From Plenodomus lindquistii (taxonomy: Eukaryota > Ascomycota > Dothideomycetes > Pleosporales > Leptosphaeriaceae), in contig JANUWI010000015.1 in the NCBI GenBank assembly GCA_025504975.1, positions 372,001 to 436,000 of the forward strand: a stretch of 64,000 nt of DNA, read 5' to 3'. Numbering within the stretch: position 1 is the first letter of the stretch; the number at the start of each line of letters is the position of its first letter. Position numbers and translations under genes: made by a program. Under the pieces are notes generated by a model, which worked only from the letters and a program-made list of their open reading frames with translations, was not told the origin of the DNA and searched no databases. Positions 22,009-31,346 of the stretch are shown here, piece after piece.

Positions 22009-22693
22009 TCAATCACCTCGAGTAACTCTTGCGATGATATGCCACTCGTCAGGACCAATTCTTCCATGAGTCCGGGTGTAGTCATGAAGATGTGCTCTGC
22101 GCATTGGATTAGTCGAAAAAGTTTTTGCAAATTTGAAAGGGGTTCTTACTTGATTTCGACTTCGTTGGCCTGCGTAGCGTGGCAGTACCACGATGCCAGA
22201 GCTTCAGTCAATCGCTCGTAGAAAATCGCTCGTAGAAGAATGCCCTGTCGAATTCCGTGCCATAGCCCCGAACTAGATAGGATGTTGGATACTTCCTTAG
22301 ATGATCGCGATGTAGGAATTCTTTGGATCTGTCTATCCAAGTGATTGACTTTCCAACCGTATTGTGATCGATTGGTGAGTAAAAACATACAGTTATCTCT
22401 TCGTTGATGGTAAACACCGCCTTCTGGTACTCATCTTTTGTGATCCCAAAGGCCGGACAAGGCTCGGTCTTCCATTGCCACTGTCGCCCAGGTACTGAGG
22501 GTCGGTAAAGGCAAGGCAAGGGGCCTGGATCGCTGTACTCCTGCGAAGGATCCAAGAGATCTGTAGCGTAGCCACCCAAAAATGAGAGTTAGTTTACGGA
22601 GGATGGGCCGGAGTAGGCTAATTGAGTCGACTCGGGGAATGAAGGCGAGCTACTATTAGAGCAAACAGAATGGTCTGTGTGATCGTCTGCCAT
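22009..22693 (-). CDS. Hypothetical four-exon protein, weak support
   Basis: A 170-residue model: exons 22693-22598, 22540-22391, 22328-22150 and 22096-22009, with introns of 57, 62 and 53 bp. All have GT..AG ends and all phases agree. The start ATG (MADDHTDHSVCSNSSS) opens a polar N-terminus. Then come PGPLPCLYRPSVPGRQWQW, a helical middle with LASWYCHATQANEVEI, and a short basic end (RIGPDEWHIIARVTRGD). No family is recognised. Support is the concordance of splice sites and phase. Against it are its place in a repeat-bearing, gene-poor segment and an alternative last-exon frame (EHIFMTTPGLMEELVL) that looks equally protein-like. Confidence 0.42.
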
Positions 22694-23884
22694 GGCGATG
22701 CAAGCTTGAGTGCGATATTGACCCTCCAAAAGGGCATGGTTGTGTCGACTCATGCCTTATCTAGGTTGAAAGCCATCAGTACTAAAGTGACATGTTATGC
22801 AAATGCTCTGCAAGGCCATGGCAATTGGACGAGGACTGCTGAGCGGAAGATGTCTCGGGCAAGATGTCTCACAATGTCGTGAGAGAATCATGACCGCGTC
22901 TGTTTCGAATGATGGTCAGATGTCCTCATAATGTTGTATTGTGATCAAGCGTCTAGAGTGTCTCTAAAGCGGCGATAAGGTCTAACAACAAGTCACTGCA
23001 GCCATGCTGACCCTTCTGTGTTAACAATCATCCGCAGGTGCAGGGTGAAGCGGACCAGGGGTTCATGCACAAGGTTTGACCGTCTAAATCGCCAGATACG
23101 GTGGGCCATTGCTCACTGCTTGAAGCAACTAGTTAGTACAAGAATGTTGGATATGAGGGTGAACCCATCCTTTGAGTCCCTTAAAAGTGATCTGCAAGTC
23201 CGCTGATGAAGAACTTCGTCCAACATCAACACTCCTGTCAATTGGGCGTACCCCGCGTGTATTTCACGACCTACATCGCCGCGTGTGGGCCGTGAGATGA
23301 TGTTCATGAGATCCTTGTGCCCGAGACGCGTCGTTGTCACTATGTTTAGTGACCCATCTATTGGCCATTGCTTTGCCACCCGCCCCACTTCGAGCGATCA
23401 AAGAACTCAAGATCGCGCTTGGGATCCTACGTATCAAATCCTCCGAGTCGGTACGATAGACTGCGTATAAGATGCTACTCCTAGAAGAGAGTGAGACTGA
23501 ATACCGGCCAACAGTGTATATCTTTTGGGAGTGGCCTTGCAGAGGACCTTTATGATGACCAGCGCGTGGATGGGCCCAGAAAAGCGGGATTTCCGGGTTG
23601 GATCCTCAAAACTTGGTGTTGTGGAAGAGCTTGTCTCTCTGCTTGATGCGGGATTATCGCAAATGTTGATAAGGTTATCGTGCACGTGGCGTGGTTTCTT
23701 TCTGTGCGCAAAAATAGCATGCACCGGGTAAATCGGCAGCGGCGATCAAACGAACTCGGCCCGCAAAAGGTTGGTATCGGCGCTAGTAATTTCTACAGGC
23801 AAGCCGCACGTCAGGTTACGTCTCTCTCCAACTTTCACGAATCAGCAGGCTAGCCTAACCCAGATCCAAATCAGCAATTCCAGC
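22694..23884. other. Intergenic region, no gene supported
   Basis: Several 60-90-codon ORFs on both strands (for example 23113-23388 minus, 23525-23731 plus) without domain or splice evidence. Confidence 0.45.
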
Positions 23885-24217
23885 TTAGAAGGGCACGACT
23901 CGGAATGCAAAAATCTTGTACATCCGTGATGATGGATTTCCTCCCTGCCCAGCCAGAACCCTCCATCTAGCAAATCGTACCACATCCGTTCCTTCATTAC
24001 TCAATTTCGACAAAGTCCATCGATGGCGAACACTTTCGTACAGGGCATTGATGATAGGAATTTCCCGCAAGGCCCCTGCATGATTTCCAATGCTTGTAGA
24101 GACTCTGTCGAGTTCTATTTTTTCATCGTTGCGCTGGGATATGAGGTAACTAACGCAAAACTCAGGCCCGCAGCCACTGTCTTCAACGAGCAAGCCCAAG
24201 TGGGAACTGGGATTCAT
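23885..24217 (-). CDS. Hypothetical short ORF, low support
   Basis: An ATG-started 110-residue frame (MNPSSHLGLLVEDSGCG at the start). The composition is protein-like (IPIINALYESVRHRWTLSKL), but there is no recognised family, signal peptide or neighbour clue. A GTGAGC just upstream could be a splice donor, in which case the start is wrong. Treat as tentative. Confidence 0.22.
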   Translation of the reverse strand: MNPSSHLGLLVEDSGCGPEFCVSYLISQRNDEKIELDRVSTSIGNHAGALREIPIINALYESVRHRWTLSKLSNEGTDVVRFARWRVLAGQGGNPSSRMYKIFAFRVVPF

Positions 24218-25101
24218 CGATGCAGAGCTCACAGAGATATACTACGCTCCCAGCCATGGCAGTTTTACAAAAAGAAATCGAAAGAGGTAATACAATGGTC
24301 TCACGCGAACTTCTACAAGAGCGGTAACAGCGCTACAAACGTTCCGCAGTGATGTCCTCTTGTGCAATCCTCAGACTCGACGGCCACGTGTTAGTTTCCC
24401 TTGATGGTCATTTTGGCCTGTCTGATGGTGGGAAAGTAATCGTGAAGGCAATCATCGTGGACCCAGAAAGAGTTGGGCCTGCGCAGATCAGTTCTCGTCA
24501 AGGCGACGATGCTTGTACACAGTGTCGGAATCAAGCAATTCAGAATTCTAAGTTGAATTCTTGTTTTCAGCAATGCGATTGATTGCAGAGCTCGGGGTCA
24601 CGGAAGAATCTGGGGTATGTTGAGGCTCCCCGTTCCCTCTCGTGACGAGTCATCAGTCGGATTCTATCTCACTCCGACCAAGTCTGTGGCCCCCTGTTCC
24701 GGGTACTCGGACGACGTTCTCCAGCCATGAATTGCACTTGGCCTATTGATATAAAACCGCTGTTAACCCACACTTGGACAAGATGGGGCCAGGATACCCT
24801 GAAGAGAGTCATTCTCCTCGCTGCATTGACAGCATTACTGTTCACACATGATCAACTATTGGCGTGTGACTTTCAGCCCGCTTGTGAGCGAGTCGGTTGC
24901 GTGGGACGGCGGCTGCGCATGAATGTCTCTACTGAATCATGGCAGTAATTTGGAGGGCGAGATAGCGATCGTTCTGCGACACATTTGGCCGCGCGAATCA
25001 CCGACAAATCCCAGGTGCACGTATATATGCCAAAACGCCGGGGCCCCGTTACTCGCGGTTCAAGAGAACTTTCTTTCAATGCGACGGCCAGTACGTCAGC
25101 A
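24218..25101. other. Intergenic region and promoter of the GPCR gene
   Basis: No gene is supported. A TATA-like TATATATG at 25022-25029 sits about 75 bp before the chosen GPCR start. Confidence 0.45.
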
Positions 25102-26598
25102 ATGTCCACCACAACAGGGCACGCTGGCTGGGATCCAGCAGTCTCAATCCCCACACTTTTTGGCAGCTTGCTGTCGATGACTGCTACGGCATCTGTTATT
25201 CTACTTTGGACATTTGCCCGAGGAAAGAAGAGGCGCGACTTTCGCTATGCGTTGGTACTCAACCTCGCCGTGGCTGGTTAGTCTTCTATCCTCGTTTGCA
25301 GACAAATTTGTCGAAGAGCCAAGCTAACACTGGACCTAGAGTGCATCAACAGCACGAACAACTCCATTTCGGGTATCTTTGTAGTTTCGACGCAACGGTC
25401 GCCTTTAGCAGGCACGGCATGCAATCTAAACGGCTGGGCCGGTCAATTCTCTGTAATGGTAAGGAGTTCCAAATGCATAGTGTCTCTACAGCATTGCTAA
25501 ATCCCCAAGGCTGTCGACTTTTCCATTCTTGCGATCACGATCGTCACGCTTCTTACCATTCAACTTCGTTCTTCCATCATTTACGCGTCAACGATTACCA
25601 AAGCACTTATATGCATCTCGATCTGGATCATACCGCTGTGTACGAGTAAGTTCTTCCCACCCAAAGGTCTATCAATCTCATCTTACGATCTGCTAGGTAT
25701 GATTGCACTTGCCAAAAAATTCTACGGTCCTGTATCTGGCAATTGGTGCTGGATTGAAAAGCGCTATGTACGCGAGCGGTACATGCTCAACCACGGCTGG
25801 CGCATCGGCATCTTCTTCATATCCTTGTGCACATACGCGTATGTGTTTGTTTACATGGTCCGTCGAATTCGACCGAAGAATTTGGCGTCATTGAGTGCCA
25901 GTAGCTTCGACAGCTTTGAGCAAAGGTTCAACATGGGTTACGATCCCCAAGCTGAACGAGAACGTAGCAAAAGCGCGCCAGAGCGACCATCAGGCGGCAT
26001 CCGAATGGATCCGGTCTCCAGGGAATCGGGTAACGTGCCTGATTGGGGTGCGGGTTTCAGCTTCGCAAGGGGCCTACAACTCGACATCAAGGATTCGGCA
26101 TACGATCGACCGAGCAACACTCATCAAGGTACCGACGCGTCTGCCGGCTATGACATCGAACGTCTACCACCTCTCAACAAAGAATTCGGTCCAGAACCCG
26201 ACATGAAGCTCAGGGACTTGCCATCATCCCCCACAGACGCACCTCTCGAGCGAAGCGCCACAAAGTCAGCCCAAAAGATCGATCGCGAAATATGGAGAAT
26301 GCTACTCCTCAACATGTATCCAGTGACTTACTTGATCCTGTGGCTACCAGGCATGTTGAATCGGATGATGGAGGCACTGGGGTATAACGTACACGCTTTG
26401 GCTATAATGCAAAGCTCGACGCAATTCATTGGCTTTGCTAATGCGACTGTATATATATACCAAGAGCACAGAAAGGATATTCGCGGGTGGTTCGATGCGC
26501 TCCGCGTTCGAAAGTATGGGAGGCATGAGGTGCTCCCAGATCTCCCGCACCAGGCTCCGCCACCAAGATCGAGGCCTTGGACCATCGTCACTGTGTAG
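25102..26598 (+). CDS. G-protein-coupled receptor, Git3/cAMP-receptor-like
   Basis: A 443-residue seven-helix receptor. The exons are 25102-25276, 25340-25458, 25510-25645 and 25697-26598. The start at 25102 (MSTTTGHAGWDP) is chosen because a TATA box lies just before an in-frame upstream ATG at 25027. Helix 1 is IPTLFGSLLSMTATASVILLW, followed by the basic loop RGKKRRDFRYALVLNLAVA. Later helices include AVDFSILAITIVTLLTIQL and IGIFFISLCTYAYVFVYMV. The third cytosolic loop is long (about 165 residues, Ser/Pro/acidic) and ends in KIDREIWRMLLLNMYPVTYL, typical of Git3_C/Gpr1-type fungal receptors. The last helix is SSTQFIGFANATVYIYQEH. It probably couples nutrient signals to a G-alpha, but the ligand is unknown. 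Confidence 0.82.
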
Positions 26599-28124
26599 TC
26601 ACATCCCCAAGCCTCCAGTTACCATTCTAGTCAAGTGAAACTCAGGAAAGCTGCTGTGAAGTGAGCGTCTCTCTTTCGGTGAGATTTCAGAGTGGATCAT
26701 AGGTCGCTGTCTTCTGGCGGGATCCGCATGAAAGTCAAGCCATTCTCTTCTTGCGTAACATGCATGGTAATATGATCATGACTTGTAAATGCATTACTGA
26801 ACAACGGCCCGTCTTAAAGTAGGTTACAACCCTCGTGGCCTTCCTTGGCAGGTTCGATGACCCAAGAGCATCGGCAAGAGGCAGCTTCACTCCTTCGTAC
26901 CTGATGTACCACAATGAATGTGATTTTGAATACTAGATACTCGCGCAACGTATTACAAACTCGCGAGCAACGGGCTAACCACCCTACTTACATAACCCAA
27001 TAGTACCTAACCTAACCTTGAAACGAAAAGGGCAAGGGCAAGCCACCGTCTTGCCGCAGAATGACTGTCTAAGACAGATTGAATCCACCATACCTAATGC
27101 ACCTACCGTATTATCTGCTGACAGCTGCTCGAAGCTAGCAGGGGCCTAAGCCAATCCGATTCTGGCATCCTATGTTTCTGAAACTAATCATCGGACAGAT
27201 TAGAGCAAAACCCCTGTTAGCCTCAAGCAGCTTTCAGCAGATAATACAGTATCAAGATCATTATCATTATCATCATCGCCACATAGCATAGCGTACACCT
27301 AGTCCACGATCATAGACCTCTTGCTTGTATATAACCTTGCTTGCATTATTACGATAACACCTATTCGCTATAGCTATAGATACATACCACATCAATACCT
27401 AAACTCCATTACTCACCAGGTCTCTATAACCCCTAGAACCTCCTAGCTCTTCACATCCGCGACACAATCGCTAACACATCTAAACAAGCTCACCATGCTT
27501 TACTCAACCACCACGCAAGCTTACCATCCCCGCCAGCTGAAGAATCGCGAAACTGCATAATTGTTAACACGGACATATCTGATTCCAAGAGCCTGGAAGC
27601 ATTGAAATCCTGTGGAGGGGTGATTCGTTGATCAAACTGTAAGTAGCTAATCTCAGGGCAATAATATAGACGGTAAATATTGAGCAGATGATTTATATTG
27701 TATTGGGAACGCGTCATAAGATAAATTGCGGATTCTTAGTATTCCTGATAGATGAAACAGATTGTTATTTCAATCTGAGTATGCACTATGCAAGCGATGA
27801 AGATGGCCGTGTAGATACTAAGAGGGGTTGAAAGTAATGTGATGCGATGCGATGACACATGAGACACGCACATACACTTGGCTACAAGGCACACGCGGAT
27901 CCGAAATCCGAAAATTGTCATTGGAAATGCGCAGAAAAAAAGGAAAAAGTTCTTAACATATATGGGGTATAAAGATATAAACAAGGAAAAAATCATCGTC
28001 AACTCATCATCTACACATCCGCTTACTTCTCACCTCCCATCTCTCCAATCCTTCAATCCGCGTACCAGCCTTCCTCCCAACCTAACCCAGTATTGATCCT
28101 CTCTTTCAATTCCCGCAAGCTGAC
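26599..28124. other. Intergenic region
   Basis: No gene is supported. It contains the MITE-like inverted repeat at 27108-27247 and short ATC/ATT repeats (TTATCATTATCATCATCG near 27262-27281). Confidence 0.5.
27108..27247. mobile_element. MITE-like inverted-repeat element (140 bp)
   Basis: The arms 27108-27147 and 27209-27247 are inverted copies. The outer 14 bases are identical (GTATTATCTGCTGA and complement). Further in, most mismatches are C/T or A/G transitions. The centre of about 60 bp has no ORF. It differs in sequence from the elements at 20.1 and 21.3 kb. The transcript could fold into a long hairpin. Confidence 0.6.
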
Positions 28125-31100
28125 TCACATCACCACACAACCAACCCTCTTTCCCCTCCGGCTCTTCTTCTCCTTTTTCGCATCCGAGTCTACACTACCA
28201 GCACCAGCACCAGCACCAGCACCAGCACCAGCACCAGCAGCACCAGGACCTAGCAGATTCGGCGAAGAGTGTGAAAACTGCGGAACGCTATGCACACTCC
28301 GCCCACCAGACCCATGTACATGTCCCTCCGTACGGGGCGGTGCACTAAACACGGCGCCGTCCGTCCCGCTCCGACCAATGTGCGGGGCCACGAGTCGCGG
28401 CAGCATGTTCTGCATCCTTGCTTGCTGGCTGGGTTGTTGCTGCGCTGATATCGTTCTAGATGACGATCCGCGCACCGCGCCATCCGTGGGAAACGGGCGG
28501 CGTTGTGTTTGTACTGGTACGGGGACTGGGATGACGGGTGCGCTGCCCCTGCGCCCGGTACCCATGCTGAGAAAAGGCGGTCGTACATTTTCTGCACTCT
28601 CTACAGCGTGGCGCGCGCTCAGCGTGGGTCGGCGGGAGGGCATTTGCGAGGGGTTGGAGGGGTATGGTTGCGGGCTTTGGGTTGCTGAGCTGCGGCGGCG
28701 TTGGGATAGGGATGTTGAGTGTGAGGATTGGGCGCTGGAGTAGGATTGTGGGGATGGGTAGGTCGAGGGGTGGATTAAGGATGGTCTGCGGTGGTTCGAT
28801 GGTTCTGGGAAGCTGGGTGGTGGGGATTGCAGGGGTTGTCGATGGGAATGTTGGTGTTGGTATGCGTTTGAAGGCGAAGGATGTACCGTCGCCGCCGTTA
28901 TCGTTCCAGGTAACGGAGGCACAGGCGGTGCCTCGCCGACTCCTCGTGCCACTCCCCTCGAGACAGGCAATCGTGGCACTGGCGGTACACCCGTCCCCCC
29001 AATGCCCCCAGGATGACTTAAACTGACACCACACCCCTCCTGCATACTCTCCGTATACGTCGGTGGCGGCGGCACCCAATTATCCGCGTCACTCTCATGC
29101 GGGATCTCTCTGCCCCCATCCGCCCTCCTATACTCTAAAGGCCTAAACGGCAATGCCCTCAGATGCCTGCGATTCGCAGGACTCACCGCCGCCACAGTGG
29201 CTGCACGGGCCAACGACATTTGAGAACGAGGCTGTTGGTTATCGTAGGGTGCTTCAAACAGAGCTTGTGCTTCTTCTGGGGACAATTCCTCAGAGTCGGA
29301 GGACGGGAGGCGAGGACGTTGAGCGCCGGGCGCTGTCGTTGTACGGGAGCGCGGAATGGGGGTGGAGCCTATGCGGGACGAGCGGCGGGAGAGGGTTTCA
29401 GAGTGGTCTTGGGCACGTCTTTGCGCGAGGGTACGGGTGCGCACCAGTTCGACTTCGCGATCAAAGGAGATTGAACCTTCGGGGAGAAGTTCACCTGGGC
29501 AGAGGGGGTCCAGATCATATTCTGTCTTCATAGGGGTGGGGGCAGGACTTCCAGCTGCTCTGCGCTTGTCGAAATCGAGGACGATCAGTACACCCTTGGA
29601 TCCTAGAGGTGCGCCGGGGACATCTACTTCTGAAGGGAGGACACTAGAATTGCCGACAGCGACAAGGCGTTGAGTGTGAGCATTCAGTTGGACCCAACGG
29701 AGGACGCAGATTTCCTGCAGGGTAGCGGCATCGTCTTTGGGGATGGGGATGCAGAAGCAGGGCTGAATGGGAGCTTCAAGAAGGGTTTTCTCGCTGGGCT
29801 TGTAGTCCCAGCCTGGGACTTTGTAGATCCAAATGTTGGTGGTTCCACGCATGCGTAGCGCAACAGCTGCGAGATCAGCGTTCGGGGAGACGGCGGGCAT
29901 GGCGTCATCGACGAACTCGGAGCGTGTCCAGCGCTGGTGGTCGGGGAGGAACATTTTCCGTTGTGTAAAGCGCTGACAGGCAATGTCGTAGATGCCCCAC
30001 GAGTCTTCCTCTGCGTTGAAAGCAAACAGCTCATTGATGGTGCCTGTGTCTGCGTCTGGTAACAGTGTTGCTTGTCGTGCGATCCTCGCCGACTCAGGGA
30101 AAAGGACAGACCCCGTCCAGGCAGCCTCAGGTGGTTGTGGAATGGGCTCGCCCTCTTCTGTAAGCGGCCCATCGTACAGGCCCGGTAGGACAAACAGCGC
30201 GGAGCCGTCCGACTTCCTCGCATAGCCAGTAATTAGCAATGTTCGTCCATCATCTGAGAACTCCAGCGCGTCGCCCGCAGGTCCCGACAACGTCCTCCTC
30301 GCCGTCTCAGGCACGTCGGGCCCAATGGCCATGACCTCTATGCCAAACCTGTTGCCCGTGATGAGAATGCGCGCATCGGGTGAAAGGACAACGGAGCTCG
30401 CCTCGTGCACCAGCGAAATAGTCCTCCTTTTGGTAATCTGGTCATCGCCTTCGCCGTAGATTTCATATAGATCGACCTGCGAGGGCCGGGAGAGGACAGC
30501 CAGTAGGAAGCCGTCTTCGGTAATGTCCACAGCGACGGGCTTGCGCTTCACCTGCAGCGTCCTTGCGAACAGCCTGGGCAATTCCACCGTCTTGATCAGC
30601 CACAGATTCGACGACGAGTAGACGGCCACGAATCCGCCTTTGCGCGAAACGTTGACGTCGAAGCTGGCGGGCAGCGCAGACGAGGACGCCGTGTTGGAGA
30701 CGAGTTCGAAGAGGGCAATGGTGGGGTGCGCATGCGACGAAGCTGCAGTGGGGCTGGCAGGGCTGGGCCCTTCGTCGTCGTCGTCGGTGGTGGCCGCCGT
30801 CATGGTGGTCGAGTGTCCGGATATGCCAGACGACGAGATTGTGTCTGTTGTGGCGCCAATGGAAGGCGCCGAAAGGAGCGTGTTGCTTCGGCCGCTATGG
30901 TGGTCGGACTGCGAGCTCATCGAAGCTCGTCGCCCACCCTCGTCATGCGCCCGGCGTGAAGCGCTACCCTCATTGCTGGCGAATGCGACGCCTTTGCCTC
31001 TGACGTCGTTGGGGATTGGATTGGGTGCGTCTTGGTGCGTTGCAATCGTCCTCGCTAGCATTGTAGTGGTGCGTGGTATGTCGTGGGAGAGGAGCGGGAA

Positions 31101-31346
31101 CGAGCCGTCTTCACCACCTGTGGATACGCCGCACTCGAGCGTCGGCGTGGGATGTTCTTCGCTGTCGCGGAGTGGGCTGGTTGGGCGGGGCTGCCACGTT
31201 ATCGTCGTCGCATGTCGTGAAGCCGGCGTGCCAGCAGCGTCAACGGCGACAGGGGCGGTGACGGTGACGGTGACGGTGACAGGACAGCGGAGACATGGCC
31301 ATGTCCTTCCAGCTGGCATGCGAAGCGAAAGATGGCAAAAGAGCAT
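28125..31346 (-). CDS. Large WD40-like (DUF7165-type) protein with C-terminal CaaX box
   Basis: A 1073-residue single-exon protein. The ATG at 31346 is used; a start at 31061 (MLARTIATHQDAP, good context) would remove 95 residues that include a repetitive VTVTVTV segment. A Ser/Ala-rich N-terminus leads to a beta-propeller-like region (about 210-560) with strand repeats such as KGGFVAVYSSSNLWLIKTVEL, ASSVVLSPDARILITGN and ALEFSDDGRTLLITG. The remainder is a 450-residue Pro/Ser/Gln-rich disordered tail. The end is the notable part: a (GA)n stretch coded by a hexanucleotide microsatellite, a polybasic run (KKEKKSRRGKR), then GCVVM. This CaaX motif predicts prenylation and membrane attachment, as in Ras proteins. 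The family resembles fungal DUF7165 proteins. The function is unknown. Confidence 0.8.
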   Translation of the reverse strand: MLFCHLSLRMPAGRTWPCLRCPVTVTVTVTAPVAVDAAGTPASRHATTITWQPRPTSPLRDSEEHPTPTLECGVSTGGEDGSFPLLSHDIPRTTTMLARTIATHQDAPNPIPNDVRGKGVAFASNEGSASRRAHDEGGRRASMSSQSDHHSGRSNTLLSAPSIGATTDTISSSGISGHSTTMTAATTDDDDEGPSPASPTAASSHAHPTIALFELVSNTASSSALPASFDVNVSRKGGFVAVYSSSNLWLIKTVELPRLFARTLQVKRKPVAVDITEDGFLLAVLSRPSQVDLYEIYGEGDDQITKRRTISLVHEASSVVLSPDARILITGNRFGIEVMAIGPDVPETARRTLSGPAGDALEFSDDGRTLLITGYARKSDGSALFVLPGLYDGPLTEEGEPIPQPPEAAWTGSVLFPESARIARQATLLPDADTGTINELFAFNAEEDSWGIYDIACQRFTQRKMFLPDHQRWTRSEFVDDAMPAVSPNADLAAVALRMRGTTNIWIYKVPGWDYKPSEKTLLEAPIQPCFCIPIPKDDAATLQEICVLRWVQLNAHTQRLVAVGNSSVLPSEVDVPGAPLGSKGVLIVLDFDKRRAAGSPAPTPMKTEYDLDPLCPGELLPEGSISFDREVELVRTRTLAQRRAQDHSETLSRRSSRIGSTPIPRSRTTTAPGAQRPRLPSSDSEELSPEEAQALFEAPYDNQQPRSQMSLARAATVAAVSPANRRHLRALPFRPLEYRRADGGREIPHESDADNWVPPPPTYTESMQEGCGVSLSHPGGIGGTGVPPVPRLPVSRGVARGVGEAPPVPPLPGTITAATVHPSPSNAYQHQHSHRQPLQSPPPSFPEPSNHRRPSLIHPSTYPSPQSYSSAQSSHSTSLSQRRRSSATQSPQPYPSNPSQMPSRRPTLSARHAVESAENVRPPFLSMGTGRRGSAPVIPVPVPVQTQRRPFPTDGAVRGSSSRTISAQQQPSQQARMQNMLPRLVAPHIGRSGTDGAVFSAPPRTEGHVHGSGGRSVHSVPQFSHSSPNLLGPGAAGAGAGAGAGAGAGSVDSDAKKEKKSRRGKRVGCVVM
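28198..28247 (+). repeat. (CCAGCA)n coding microsatellite
   Basis: About seven to eight copies of a GCACCA/CCAGCA hexanucleotide. On the minus strand it codes the Gly-Ala repeat just before the CaaX tail of the large WD40-like protein. Length variation would lengthen or shorten the linker without breaking the frame. Confidence 0.85.
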
